In this document: positions 1 through 7,121 of the stretch, in pieces
Layout: each line of letters opens with the position of its first letter
Position numbering within the stretch: the first letter of the stretch is position 1
Assembly (NCBI GenBank): GCA_049591295.1
Contig: JBAWEQ010000153.1
Location: 1 to 11,810 of the forward strand
DNA: 11,810 bases
Origin: DTPS01 sp049591295
GTDB taxonomy: Bacteria > Acidobacteriota > UBA4820 > DSQY01
Direction: 5' to 3'
Position numbers and translations under genes: made by a program
Notes under the pieces: generated by a model
What the model saw: the letters and a program-made list of their open reading frames with translations, nothing else
The model's database searches: none
What the model was told of the DNA's origin: nothing

Positions 1-1095
1 GATCCCAGCCGCCCCATCGAGGCTCTCTTCGTGGAGATGGTGGGCCGGGGAGCCTCCGACCTCCACCTCACGACGGGCGAGCCGCCCATCCTGAGGATCA
101 GCGGAGAGATCGTGAGGACGGATCACCCCGCCATCACCCCCGAGCAGATGACCGGGCTGCTGCTGCCCATCTGCCCGGAGAAGAACCGCAAGGAGTACGA
201 GGAGACCCGCGACACGGACTTCGCCTATCACATGGAGGGGCTCGCGCGCTTCCGGTGCAACCTCTTCAGGGACCGCTTCGGAATGGGCGGCGTCTTCCGG
301 CAGATCCCCACCGAGATCTGGTCCGTCGAGCATCTGGGCCTCTCCAAGGAGGTCGTGGACCTCTGCTGGCTCAGCAAGGGTTTCGTCGTGGTGACGGGGC
401 CGACGGGCTCGGGCAAGTCCACCACGCTGGCCTCGCTGGTGGACTACGTCAACCGGAACCGCACCGACCACATCGTCACCATCGAGGACCCGGTGGAGTT
501 CGTGCACAAGAACAAGCGATGCCTCATCAACCAGCGGGAGGTCGGGACGCACACGCAGAGCTTCAAGCGCGCCCTGCGGGCCACCCTCCGCGAGGACCCG
601 GACATCGTGCTCGTGGGCGAGATGCGGGACCTGGAGACGGTGGCCATCGCCATCGAGACGGCGGAGACGGGCCACCTCGTCTTCGGCACCCTCCACACCA
701 GCACGGCGGCCTCCACGGTGGACCGGATCATCGACCAGTTCCCGGCCGACCGCCAGTCGCAGATCCGCGTCATGCTCTCGGAGACGCTGAAGGGGGTCAT
801 CTCCCAGACGCTCTGCAAGAAGGTGGGAGGAGGACGAGTGGCGGCCTACGAGATCCTGCTGGTGAGCAGCGCCATCTCCAACCTCATCCGCGAGGGCAAG
901 ACCTTCCAGATCGCCTCGCTCATGCAGACCCAGCGGGCCGCCGGCAACGTGACCATGAACGACTCGCTCGTGGATCTCGTCAAGCGCGGCCTCATCGCCC
1001 CCGAGGAGGCCTACGTCAAGAGCTCCGACAAGATCGGCCTCAAGGCCGTCTTCGAGCGCCAGAAGATCTCGCTGGAGACGAGGGTGGACGCGTAG
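1..1095 (+). CDS. pilT: PilT-type twitching motility ATPase, lacks extreme N-terminus
   Basis: Hexameric secretion-superfamily ATPase that powers type IV pilus retraction at the inner-membrane base of the pilus. The frame is open from base 1. Counting residues from there, an IEALF...GASDLHL start matches the N-terminus of PilT, so only the start codon and a few residues are missing; a GTG at 31 is in frame but would cut into the conserved helix. Visible motifs: Walker A GPTGSGKST (133-141), Asp box IEDPVEF (161-167), Walker B DIVLVGEMRD (201-210), His box TGHLVFGTLHT (223-233), and AISNLIREGK (291-300), close to the AIRNLIRE motif that separates PilT from assembly ATPases and from many PilU proteins. 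The length (364 aa seen) is normal. The next gene is convergent, so any operon partners lie to the left of the window. PilU is the main alternative. Confidence 0.93.
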   Translation, partial: DPSRPIEALFVEMVGRGASDLHLTTGEPPILRISGEIVRTDHPAITPEQMTGLLLPICPEKNRKEYEETRDTDFAYHMEGLARFRCNLFRDRFGMGGVFRQIPTEIWSVEHLGLSKEVVDLCWLSKGFVVVTGPTGSGKSTTLASLVDYVNRNRTDHIVTIEDPVEFVHKNKRCLINQREVGTHTQSFKRALRATLREDPDIVLVGEMRDLETVAIAIETAETGHLVFGTLHTSTAASTVDRIIDQFPADRQSQIRVMLSETLKGVISQTLCKKVGGGRVAAYEILLVSSAISNLIREGKTFQIASLMQTQRAAGNVTMNDSLVDLVKRGLIAPEEAYVKSSDKIGLKAVFERQKISLETRVDA

Positions 1096-1137
1096 GGGGC
1101 GAGAGGCGAGGCGCGAGACGCTAGACGCGGGACGCGG
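1096..1137. repeat. Heptanucleotide repeat array, GACGCGG-like
   Basis: Directly after the pilT stop, six 7-bp units run in register: GGGGCGA, GAGGCGA, GGCGCGA, GACGCTA, GACGCGG, GACGCGG. A sister array lies at 1309-1336. No terminator with a T-run is seen in this spacer between two convergent genes. Confidence 0.7.
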
Positions 1138-1168
1138 GGACGCCGGCTGTTCCCAATCCTGTTCGGGC

Positions 1169-1289
1169 GTCATCCCGTGGGCGGCATCGAAGGGCCGCAT
1201 GCACGGGATCCCGCCGACAAAAGTCTGCACGGTTTTGAATCCAACGAGATCCTGAGCAAGGTTCCCCTCGAAGGAGCCCTCAGGATGAC
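1169..1289. repeat. Probable dispersed intergenic element bounded by GTCATCC / GGATGAC
   Basis: The segment starts with GTCATCC (1169-1175) and ends with its reverse complement GGATGAC (1283-1289). The right side, read on the minus strand, begins GTCATCCTGAGGGCTCC and contains CTCAGGATCTCG, which resembles dispersed GTCATCCTGAG-type elements found in many bacterial genomes. It is less GC-rich than the genes around it and has no convincing reading frame. Only one copy is in the window, so its repeat nature is inferred. The rest of the 1138-1502 spacer holds a second heptamer array and a CCTTGTCC-type tract (1459-1481). Confidence 0.4.
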
Positions 1290-1308
1290 CTGTCTGTGCG
1301 GCGGGTGA

Positions 1309-1336
1309 GCCGCGGGACGCGAGACGCTGGACGCGA
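1309..1336. repeat. Second heptanucleotide array, GACGCGA-like
   Basis: Units GCCGCGG, GACGCGA, GACGCTG, GACGCGA lie in exact 7-bp register. They are nearly the same words as at 1117-1137, so the two arrays flank the GTCATCC-bounded element. Confidence 0.6.
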
Positions 1337-1502
1337 GAAGGGCGAGGGTAGGCCTTCCCTTCACGTTGCCCTGTACGGATCTCCCGGATCGGGAGCGACT
1401 GGCGCTCGGCTTGCCGGCGGGGGAAAGGCTACGTGCACCGCGGCAGCCGCCGTGTTCCTGTCCTTGTCCCCTTGTCCCTTGGTTTCCCAGTCCGCGCGTC
1501 CC

Positions 1503-4478
1503 CTAGTCGCCCACCAGCCGGACGAAGGCGGCGACGATGGCGGGGTCGAAGAGGGTGCCGGCCTTCTCCTGGAGGTAGGCGAGGACCCTCTCGCGGGGCC
1601 ACGCGTCCCGGTAGGGCCGGTCGAAGCTGAGGGCGTCCCAGTTGTCCACCACGGCGAAGACCCGCGCCGCCAGCGGGATCTCCTCTCCCTTGAGGCCCCT
1701 CGGGTATCCCGAGCCGTCCCAGCGCTCGTGGTGGCAGTAGGGGATATCGAGGGCCGGCCGGAGGTACGTGACCGGCCAGAGGAGGGTGAGGGCGAACTCG
1801 GCGTGCTTGCGCATCACCGCCCACTCCTCCTCCGACAGGGGTCCCGGCTTGAGAAGGATGCCGTCCGGGATGCCCATCTTCCCGATGTCGTGCAGGAGGG
1901 CGCCCCTGCGGACGTGGGTCAGCGCCTGTTCGTCCATGCCCACCGCCCGCGCCAGGCGCATCGTCAATTCGGTGACCCGCATGGTGTGGCCCTGCGTCTC
2001 CCGGTCCCTCAGCTCCAGCGCCCGCGACCATCCCTCCAGCGTGGTCTCGTAGGCGAGGCCGAGCTCCACGTTGGAGCGCTGGAGGTTCTGGAAGAGGGTC
2101 ATGCTGTCCAGGGCGATGGCGCCCTGACCGGCCAGCGTCTGAAGGTAGTTCCTCCACTCCTCGTCCGGGTCCAGCAACCCCCGGTGGAAGACTTCGAAGA
2201 CGCCCTTGACCTGGCCGTGGGCCACGAGGGGTGCCGCGAAGTAGGCGCGGAACTCCTCGGACGCCAGCAGCTCCGAGCGGGCGAAGCCGTTGGGGGTGGC
2301 GGCGAGATCGGGCACCTCCACAAGGCGGCGCTCGATGGCTGCCCTTCCCGCGCAGCACTCGCCCATGCGGAGTCGGGTGCGGCGGGGGGCCTCGGTGCGA
2401 AAGCCCCGGCCCGCCGAGTATTCGAGCGTCTGGGTGTCGGCGTTCAGGAGGAGGACGTCCGCCGCGTCCACCCCCAGCTGCTGCGTGACCTGTTCGAGGA
2501 AGACGGAGAGGGTGAAGTGCAGGTCCATGCTGCTGGTGATGGCCGAGTCGATGGCCCTCAGCCCCCCCAGCCGCTGGAGCTGGAGCTTGATCCGCTCCTC
2601 GGCGCGCCTGCGCTCCGTGACGTCCCGGACGACCGACACCCTGACGAGCCTCCCCTTATAGGTGATGTTCCGTCCCTGGGTCTCCACGTAGAGGAGAGAG
2701 CCGTCCTTCCGCCTGGCCGTATGCTCGTAGAGCCCCGTCCTTCCCGACCGGATGCTCTCGATGACGCCCTCCGCGTGCTCGGGCGCCACGAACTCCGTCA
2801 CCTCCCGGCCGATCATCTCCTCGAGACCGTAGCCCAGCATCTCCGCGAGCTGCCGGTTGGCGTCGAGCACCCGGCCGTTTTCGGTGATGCCGATGCCTTC
2901 GAAGGTGGCCTCGGAGAGGCGGCGGAAGCGCTCCTCGCTCGCCGCGAGCTCTTCCTGCGCCTGCCTCCTCTCCGTCACGTCCCGCGTCGTCATGACGATG
3001 CCCTGGACGGCGGGGGAATCCAGCAGGTTGGCCCCCAGCGACTCGAGATGCACCCAACGACCGTCCGCGTGCCGGAAGCGATACTCGCGGGGGACTCCGA
3101 GCTCGGTGCGGCTGTTGAGCCGGCCGAAGGCATCCCTCAGGATGGGCAGGTCGTCGGGATGGACCAGTTCGAAGGGGTTCCTGTCCAGCATCCCTCCCGG
3201 CCCATACCCCATGATCCTGGCCGCCGAAGGGCTCTCGTAGAGGATGCGGCCCGAGGGGGCGTGGATCGTGATGATGTCGTGGGCGTTCTGCACGAGGGCG
3301 CGAAAGCGCTCCTCGCTCGCCGCCAGGGCCTCCTGGGCCTGCGAGCGCTCCTCCATCTCCGTCTCGATCTGCCCGATGGCCTGCTCCAGCTCGATGGTGC
3401 GCTCGTAGACCCGCCGCTCCAGGTCGTTGCGGGCCGCCTGGAGCCTCCGCGTGAGCACCTCGTTCTCCGCCGCCCCCATGACCTGGCGCACGAGGGTGAA
3501 GGCCACCAGGATCCCGATGGCGGCCAGGATCAGGGGGCTGAATGTCTTGGGGTGGCGCAGCATCAGCGCGGCCATCACTCCGATGAGGAAGAGGTAGGCC
3601 AGGTAGAACGACACCCAGGAGGGCCGGACCAGGGGCGGCGCCGGCCCGGCCGGCCCCTCCCTTCCCAGCACGCTCAACTGCCTCAGCCCAGCGAGTCCGG
3701 CCAGGAGGTAGCTCAGGAACCACCCGAAGCCGAGCCATGGGGTGATCCACCCGAAGGGCTCCGCCAGGCGGGAGGACCACAGCGTGTCCGAGAGGATCAG
3801 CAGCGCCATGCTGCCGGCCAGCAGGCCGTAGATGCCCACCGCGAAGCGCTCCTTCCGGCTGAAGACCAGGGAGAGCAGGGCCCAGAGGAGGGCCAGGTCG
3901 CCCAGCGGATAGGCTACGGCGCTGAAGACCAGCAGGGGGCTCTTGCCGTCGCCCGCGAGGGCGGGGCCCAGGAGCAGCGCCCAGAGCAGCATGCCCGCGG
4001 TGGCCACCACGACGGCCACGTCCACGAAGACCTTGCCCCGCTCGGCGCGGCTCAGGGGCGCCCTGGGCAGCCGCAGCGCGCCCGCGAAGAACAGCGGATA
4101 GAACAGGAGGAAGAAGCCGTTGTGCAGATAGGCCGGGACGCCCTGTCCGTAACCGGCGCCCAGCGCCGTAAACAGATCACCCGTGGCCGCCGACAGATAG
4201 GCGACACCCAGCAGCAGCCACGCACTCGCGGCCCTGGGAGAGGCGGACCACAGGCGCCGGCTGCACAGGAACATGACGGCCGCCGCGGCGAGGGGAACGA
4301 GCACGATCACCGCGCCGTCCACGGCGGCGAACCAGCCCCGGCCGGAGGTCAGGAGCAGCGCCGCGGCGTAGGCGAGGGCCAGCAGAGCGGCCGAGACCAG
4401 TCCGGTCCGCCAGAGCTCCTGGCCCGACGGGTGGGGCGGGTCGTTTTCTGCCGAAGGGCCGTGCCGGCTGTCCGCCAT
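1503..4478 (-). CDS. Polytopic membrane sensor with PAS-PAS-GAF-HD-GYP output (c-di-GMP phosphodiesterase)
   Basis: Predicted signal-responsive phosphodiesterase that hydrolyses cyclic di-GMP. From the N-terminus of the 991-aa product: about ten hydrophobic segments (26-331), a helical linker (338-388), PAS with PAC tail (389-503), a second PAS (513-623), GAF (about 640-798) and HD-GYP (805-991). The catalytic set is complete: H831, HD at 863-864 in LLHDIGK, H892, HHE 916-918, GSGYP with GYP at 924-926, and D945 in DNWDALSFDRPYR. The ATG at 4478 is preferred because GGAGG lies about 8 bases upstream; an in-frame GTG at 4484 would crowd that site. There is no histidine-kinase or GGDEF domain, so the membrane segments and PAS/GAF domains probably control HD-GYP activity directly. 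The N-terminal membrane region matches no sensory module I can name. The ligand is unknown. Confidence 0.9.
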   Translation of the reverse strand: MADSRHGPSAENDPPHPSGQELWRTGLVSAALLALAYAAALLLTSGRGWFAAVDGAVIVLVPLAAAAVMFLCSRRLWSASPRAASAWLLLGVAYLSAATGDLFTALGAGYGQGVPAYLHNGFFLLFYPLFFAGALRLPRAPLSRAERGKVFVDVAVVVATAGMLLWALLLGPALAGDGKSPLLVFSAVAYPLGDLALLWALLSLVFSRKERFAVGIYGLLAGSMALLILSDTLWSSRLAEPFGWITPWLGFGWFLSYLLAGLAGLRQLSVLGREGPAGPAPPLVRPSWVSFYLAYLFLIGVMAALMLRHPKTFSPLILAAIGILVAFTLVRQVMGAAENEVLTRRLQAARNDLERRVYERTIELEQAIGQIETEMEERSQAQEALAASEERFRALVQNAHDIITIHAPSGRILYESPSAARIMGYGPGGMLDRNPFELVHPDDLPILRDAFGRLNSRTELGVPREYRFRHADGRWVHLESLGANLLDSPAVQGIVMTTRDVTERRQAQEELAASEERFRRLSEATFEGIGITENGRVLDANRQLAEMLGYGLEEMIGREVTEFVAPEHAEGVIESIRSGRTGLYEHTARRKDGSLLYVETQGRNITYKGRLVRVSVVRDVTERRRAEERIKLQLQRLGGLRAIDSAITSSMDLHFTLSVFLEQVTQQLGVDAADVLLLNADTQTLEYSAGRGFRTEAPRRTRLRMGECCAGRAAIERRLVEVPDLAATPNGFARSELLASEEFRAYFAAPLVAHGQVKGVFEVFHRGLLDPDEEWRNYLQTLAGQGAIALDSMTLFQNLQRSNVELGLAYETTLEGWSRALELRDRETQGHTMRVTELTMRLARAVGMDEQALTHVRRGALLHDIGKMGIPDGILLKPGPLSEEEWAVMRKHAEFALTLLWPVTYLRPALDIPYCHHERWDGSGYPRGLKGEEIPLAARVFAVVDNWDALSFDRPYRDAWPRERVLAYLQEKAGTLFDPAIVAAFVRLVGD

Positions 4479-4567
4479 CTGCACCGCCTCCCTCCCCTGC
4501 CTCGGCCCCCGCTGCTCCGGGGAACCTCGCCCCGCCGGCTTTCGCCTGAAACCGCTGGTCTACCGCC

Positions 4568-4595
4568 ATGCTACCACCTTCGGCAGGACGCGCAA
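4568..4595 (-). promoter_or_regulatory. Candidate promoter of the HD-GYP sensor gene
   Basis: On the minus strand TTGCGC (4590-4595) is followed after 16 bases by TAGCAT (4568-4573), preceded by TGG as in an extended -10 box. It would leave a 5' leader of roughly 80 bases. The match to sigma-70 is moderate and is by eye. Confidence 0.35.
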
Positions 4596-4611
4596 GGGCG
4601 GCAGGGGCGGA

Positions 4612-4973
4612 GGGCGATTTCAGATCCCAGAGTGCAGATTCCAGATTGGCAGGTTGCAGGTTCAGAAAGAGAATGGGGGACAGCGCAAGCCTCCCCGCGG
4701 GCCTTTACTCTTTACTCTTCACTCTTTACCGTCTCCCTGAACGGGAGAGACAGGCGCCCTTGCCTGTCGGGTATCCTCATGGGGAGGGGAAGGACGATTT
4801 CAGATTCCAGAGTGCAGATTCCAGATTGGCAGGTGGCGGGTTCAGAAAAATGGGGGGACAGCGCAGGCCTCCCCGCGGGCCTTTACTCTTTACTCTTCAC
4901 TCTTTACCGTCTCCCTGAACGGGAGAGACAGGCGCCCTCGCCTGTCGCGTACCCTCATGCGGAGGGGAAGGAC
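4612..4973. repeat. 180-bp intergenic unit in tandem, two copies
   Basis: Unit 1 (about 4616-4795) and unit 2 (about 4796-4973) are near-identical, offset by 180 bases, differing at scattered positions and by a 2-base length change. Each unit contains, in order: CAGATTC-type heptamers (4621-4669; 4801-4849), a GC-rich linker, TTTACTC-type heptamers (4704-4731; 4882-4909), a TCTCCC-TGAAC-GGGAGA hairpin, and a GACAGGC..GCCTGTC hairpin (4749-4768; GACAGGCG..CGCCTGTC 4927-4946). Frames run open through parts of it, but the peptide simply repeats with the DNA and no ribosome site is seen, so I treat it as non-coding. It fills the spacer between two minus-strand genes. Confidence 0.85.
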
Positions 4974-5048
4974 GATTGCAGAGTGCAGAGTGCAGATTCC
5001 AGATTGAGCGACGAGAGCAGGAAGAACCTTCCCGCCGTGGGACGCGCC
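4974..5048. repeat. Partial third copy: CAGAGTG/CAGATTC heptamers and linker
   Basis: Heptamers CAGAGTG, CAGAGTG, CAGATTC, CAGATTG run from 4979 to 5006. They are followed by a linker (GACGAGAGCAGG...) that also follows the heptamers at 5995 and 8864. The third unit leaves the 180-bp pattern here and goes straight into the REP-like hairpin. Confidence 0.7.
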
Positions 5049-5073
5049 GTAGGAGCGTGCCCCAGCGCGCGAC
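5049..5073 (+). repeat. REP-like element 1 (GTAG head plus hairpin)
   Basis: GTAG (5049-5052) leads into GAGCGTGCCCCAGCGCGCGAC, with a GCGTGC/GCGCGC stem containing one G-T wobble. A GTAG tetranucleotide before an imperfect palindrome is the established layout of REP elements processed by RAYT enzymes. Three relatives in the window share orientation and core. Confidence 0.5.
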
Positions 5074-5084
5074 TCGGCCGGGCC

Positions 5085-5130
5085 AGCAGGACGGCGCAAG
5101 GGCGGCGCGAAGCGCGCCGCCCGCCCCTGC
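5085..5130. repeat. GC-rich stem-loop paired with REP-like element 1
   Basis: A perfect 10-bp stem GGGCGGCGCG-AAG-CGCGCCGCCC (5100-5122) sits inside an outer GCAGG (5086-5090) / CCTGC (5126-5130) pair. It lies just past the stop of the minus-strand gene at 5163, so it could slow polymerase, but no T-run follows. The same outer stem with a different inner stem recurs at 6104-6147, again right after a REP-like element. Confidence 0.6.
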
Positions 5131-5162
5131 GCCCCGGAGCTGACGCCGAGGTCTCCCCGGTT

Positions 5163-5810
5163 TTACTGAATATCAGCGATGGCGGTCTTCTCGATCTTGT
5201 CGGCGCACTGCTTGGCCCACTGATCGGCCTCCTCGCTGCTCTTGGCTCCGAAGACGTCGAGCTTGAACATCTTGATCGTGGTGTCGCTCATGATCAGACC
5301 GATGTAGTGGCCCTGGTAGTCGATGTAGTCGGGCCTGGTGCCCGCGCCCACCCAGTGGTTCAGCCTGCGCTGGGTGATGCCCCATCCCCAGGCGTACCTC
5401 GTCTCCTTGGGCGGGTCGTATCCGGTGAAGGCATCGGACTTGTGCGAGGCGTAGCTCTCGCGCGTGGACTGGATGTCCCGGTCCATTTGCATGGGGTAGT
5501 ACTTCCCCTGACTCCTGATCAGTAGGGCGGGCTTTTCCATGACGGTGAGATCGAAACTATACGTAGCCTCCTCATAAGCCACGTTTTGGGTCTTCACCGG
5601 TTTGTAGGCCACGAAATTCACGGCCACGTTGGTGATCCTCATGTCCGCATCGCCAGCGCTGTTCCTCGTGAAGCCCGGCGAAACCTTCCTGCATCCCGCG
5701 GGGACCAGGCCCGCAAAGGGCGGCGGCACCTGGTCGCGGGGCGTGGCCGCCCCGGCGAAGAAACTGGCGATGACCATGACCAACAGCGGAATCCAGCGAA
5801 CGGGTTTCAT
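5163..5810 (-). CDS. Secreted protein of unknown function, 215 aa
   Basis: I do not recognise the family. The product begins MKPVRWIPLLVMVIASFFAG, a typical Sec signal peptide with positive start, hydrophobic core and small residues near position 20-23; no lipobox cysteine is evident. The mature part is mixed polar with several aromatic residues (YAWGWG, DYIDYQGHYIGLIMSD) and ends in a Lys/Glu-rich helix. It has no transmembrane segment after the signal and no catalytic motif I can name. The ATG at 5810 is chosen because AAGGAGGAGGGGAG lies just upstream and the signal peptide starts there; an upstream in-frame start at 5861 would put 17 unlikely residues before the signal. It appears to be a single-gene unit between two repeat-filled spacers. 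Periplasmic or outer-surface location is inferred. Confidence 0.75.
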   Translation of the reverse strand: MKPVRWIPLLVMVIASFFAGAATPRDQVPPPFAGLVPAGCRKVSPGFTRNSAGDADMRITNVAVNFVAYKPVKTQNVAYEEATYSFDLTVMEKPALLIRSQGKYYPMQMDRDIQSTRESYASHKSDAFTGYDPPKETRYAWGWGITQRRLNHWVGAGTRPDYIDYQGHYIGLIMSDTTIKMFKLDVFGAKSSEEADQWAKQCADKIEKTAIADIQ

Positions 5811-5902
5811 CTCCCCTCCTCCTTTCAACGGCCCCGGCATCACCCCTGAGCGCGTCCGCATTCAGCGGGAACCCTTTGGCGGCGGTGGTTCGGGACGCAG
5901 GC

Positions 5903-5930
5903 AGTATACCCGATCCCCGCGGCTGCGCAA
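5903..5930 (-). promoter_or_regulatory. Candidate promoter of the secreted-protein gene
   Basis: Minus-strand TTGCGC (5925-5930), a 16-base spacer and TATACT (5903-5908, five of six to consensus). It would give a leader of about 85 bases before the ATG at 5810. No other good -10 box is visible in this spacer. Confidence 0.4.
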
Positions 5931-5938
5931 GCGGGCGG

Positions 5939-5986
5939 AAGGGCGGAGGAGCCGAGGAGCGGAGGGGCAGGGGAGCGGAAGGGAAG
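5939..5986. repeat. Octanucleotide array AGGRGCRG, short copy
   Basis: Six 8-bp units in register: AAGGGCGG, AGGAGCCG, AGGAGCGG, AGGGGCAG, GGGAGCGG, AAGGGAAG. They use the same words as the longer array at 8607-8726 and lead directly into a heptamer array. Confidence 0.65.
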
Positions 5987-5994
5987 GACGATTT

Positions 5995-6036
5995 CAGAGT
6001 GCAGAGCGCAGATTCCAGATTTCAGATTTCAGATTG
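5995..6036. repeat. CAGATTC-type heptanucleotide array
   Basis: Six exact-register 7-mers: CAGAGTG, CAGAGCG, CAGATTC, CAGATTT, CAGATTT, CAGATTG. They are followed by the shared linker and a REP-like element, the same order as at 4979-5073 and 8864-8948. Confidence 0.75.
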
Positions 6037-6066
6037 AATGACGGGAGCAGGTGGACCCTTGCCGGC

Positions 6067-6091
6067 GTAGGAGCGCGCCCCGGCGCGCAAC
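6067..6091 (+). repeat. REP-like element 2
   Basis: GTAG (6067-6070) is followed by GA and a fully paired stem with GCGCGCC and GGCGCGC arms (6073-6088). Same orientation and same flanking linker as the copies at 5049 and 8923. Confidence 0.5.
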
Positions 6092-6103
6092 TCACCCGAG
6101 CCT

Positions 6104-6147
6104 AGCAGGGCGGCGCAAGCGCCGCGTCAAGCGCCGCGCTGCCTGCT
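6104..6147. repeat. GC-rich stem-loop paired with REP-like element 2
   Basis: Outer arms AGCAGG (6104-6109) and CCTGCT (6142-6147) enclose GCGGCGC (6110-6116) and two possible GCGCCGC partners (6119-6125 and 6131-6137). Counterpart of 5085-5130, suggesting that REP-like element and stem-loop move or amplify together. Nothing further is seen from 6148 to the terminator at 6277. Confidence 0.5.
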
Positions 6148-6276
6148 ATTCGCCTTGTAATGAGGGAATGGGGAGATGGGGCGGACGGCTGTCGCAGTCG
6201 GTGCCCCCATCGGCCGTTTCATGGGGAAGGGTGGGGAGCGAGATGGGCCTTGCCCCGGCATGGCGAAAAAAGCACG

Positions 6277-6298
6277 AAAAAAGGGGCCCGAAGGCCCC
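6277..6298 (-). terminator. Intrinsic terminator of the cold-shock gene
   Basis: On the minus strand GGGGCC-TTCG-GGCCCC (6283-6298) is followed by TTTTTT (6277-6282) and a second T-run a few bases on. It starts 28 bases past the cold-shock stop codon. The TTCG tetraloop is the ultra-stable type. Confidence 0.93.
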
Positions 6299-6326
6299 TC
6301 TGATTCGAACAGCGCTGAGTCGCAGG

Positions 6327-6533
6327 TCAGTCGTTGGCGACCCGGACCTGCTCCGCCTGGGGACCCTTCGGCCCCGGCGTCACTTCGAGGGTGACCTTCT
6401 GACCCTCGGTGAGGCTCTTGAACCCCTCGCCCACGATGTTGGTGTGATGGACGAAGGCATCTTTGCCGTCTTCGACCGTGATGAACCCATAGCCCTTCTT
6501 GTCGTCGAACCACTTTACGATTCCATTTACCAC
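6327..6533 (-). CDS. Cold-shock domain protein (CspA family), 68 aa
   Basis: Single cold-shock domain that binds single-stranded RNA or DNA and acts as an RNA chaperone in the cytoplasm. Counting from the GTG start, the protein begins MVNGIVKWFDDKKGYGFI and carries RNP1 (KGYGFI, 13-18) and RNP2 (DAFVHHTNI, about 25-33), with the usual length for the family. The GTG at 6533 is preferred: AAGGAG lies 6 bases upstream and the product then starts exactly as CspA proteins do. Longer in-frame ATG starts at 6557 and 6605 would add residues foreign to the family. The gene is monocistronic, with its own promoter about 60 bases upstream and a strong terminator. The leader of about 55 bases is shorter than that of E. 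coli cspA, so cold induction through the leader cannot be claimed. Confidence 0.95.
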   Translation of the reverse strand: MVNGIVKWFDDKKGYGFITVEDGKDAFVHHTNIVGEGFKSLTEGQKVTLEVTPGPKGPQAEQVRVAND

Positions 6534-6595
6534 GTGATACTCCTTGCTCTGATACATCCACCGTAACAACGAGTTTGCTAAGGTGTGCACGAGGG

Positions 6596-6624
6596 ACTGT
6601 AGCACGAGTCCGGCCGGAAGTCAA
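6596..6624 (-). promoter_or_regulatory. Sigma-70 promoter of the cold-shock gene
   Basis: Minus strand TTGACT (6619-6624), exactly 17 bases, TACAGT (6596-6601). An A/T-rich tract (TATTTTATTTT) directly upstream of the -35 box could serve as an UP element. It is the best promoter match in the window and points at the gene starting at 6533. Confidence 0.75.
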
Positions 6625-6777
6625 GGAAAATAAAATAGTTGCGCCGCGTGCGGCCCGTTGACGCCGATGCGCTTACGGGTTGGAAGGTCGCAGGGTACAA
6701 ATTGAACGCGATGAGCAGAGGGGTGGGATGGCCGGGAGAGACGGGCGCCATCAGGCGGAGGAAGGGGCGAAGCAGTG

Positions 6778-6813
6778 ACAGGTTACAGGTTGGTAGGTTG
6801 GAGGTTAGAGGTT
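6778..6813. repeat. AGGTT-type heptanucleotide array
   Basis: Units ACAGGTT, ACAGGTT, GGTAGGTT (8 bases), GGAGGTT, AGAGGTT. Just upstream (about 6736-6757) is a decayed piece resembling the GGGAGAGACAGGCG hairpin module and octamers. No gene is supported between 6640 and 7172. Confidence 0.6.
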
Positions 6814-6856
6814 CGGCGAGAGACCGGGGAGCAGGGCAGTTCCCCGATGCCGCCCC

Positions 6857-6898
6857 TTCACCCTTCACTCTTTACTCTTCACTCTTTACCGTCTCCCG
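6857..6898. repeat. TTTACTC-type heptanucleotide array
   Basis: Units TTCACCC, TTCACTC, TTTACTC, TTCACTC, TTTACCG followed by TCTCCC, near-identical to 4704-4737 and 4882-4915. A GGGTGC/GCACCC pair (6979-6984, 6997-7002) downstream is the only other structure seen before the next gene. Confidence 0.7.
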
Positions 6899-7121
6899 CA
6901 GCGGCCGATATGGACGACGGGTCCGCCCTGAGACCTCCGTGGCGAAGGCCTCCTAGAGAAAGGGCCGCGGCCGCCACCGGGTGCGGCGCCGGGGAGGCAC
7001 CCATGCCCCAGGGTCCTCGCGGTCAGGTGTCCAGTGTTTGTGAGCCGAAACGCAAGCAGTAGAGACCGTTCTTTTGCGCTCTCCAGATCTCGGGGAGGCC
7101 CCGAAGCAGGCGCGCCTGGCG

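Noticed and set aside
255..1124. Second plus-strand frame overlapping pilT
   Set aside because: Gly/Arg/Pro-rich shadow of pilT; all PilT motifs lie in the other frame.
4568..4918. Small plus-strand gene in the 180-bp repeats
   Set aside because: The peptide duplicates only because the DNA does; no start signal and no recognised fold.
1296..5525. Very long plus-strand open frame (1409 codons)
   Set aside because: It is antisense to the sensor gene, whose domains are unmistakable, and runs on through repeat-filled spacer. Its Arg/Pro/Gly/Glu-rich product has no domain. Long antisense frames are common in GC-rich DNA with GC-biased third positions.
6051..6624. Frames overlapping the cold-shock gene on both strands
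   Set aside because: Shadows; the cold-shock domain, promoter and terminator all agree on a single minus-strand gene.
6979..7060. Possible riboswitch upstream of the membrane-protein gene
   Set aside because: A GGGTGC/GCACCC pair is present, but I could match no conserved riboswitch core.
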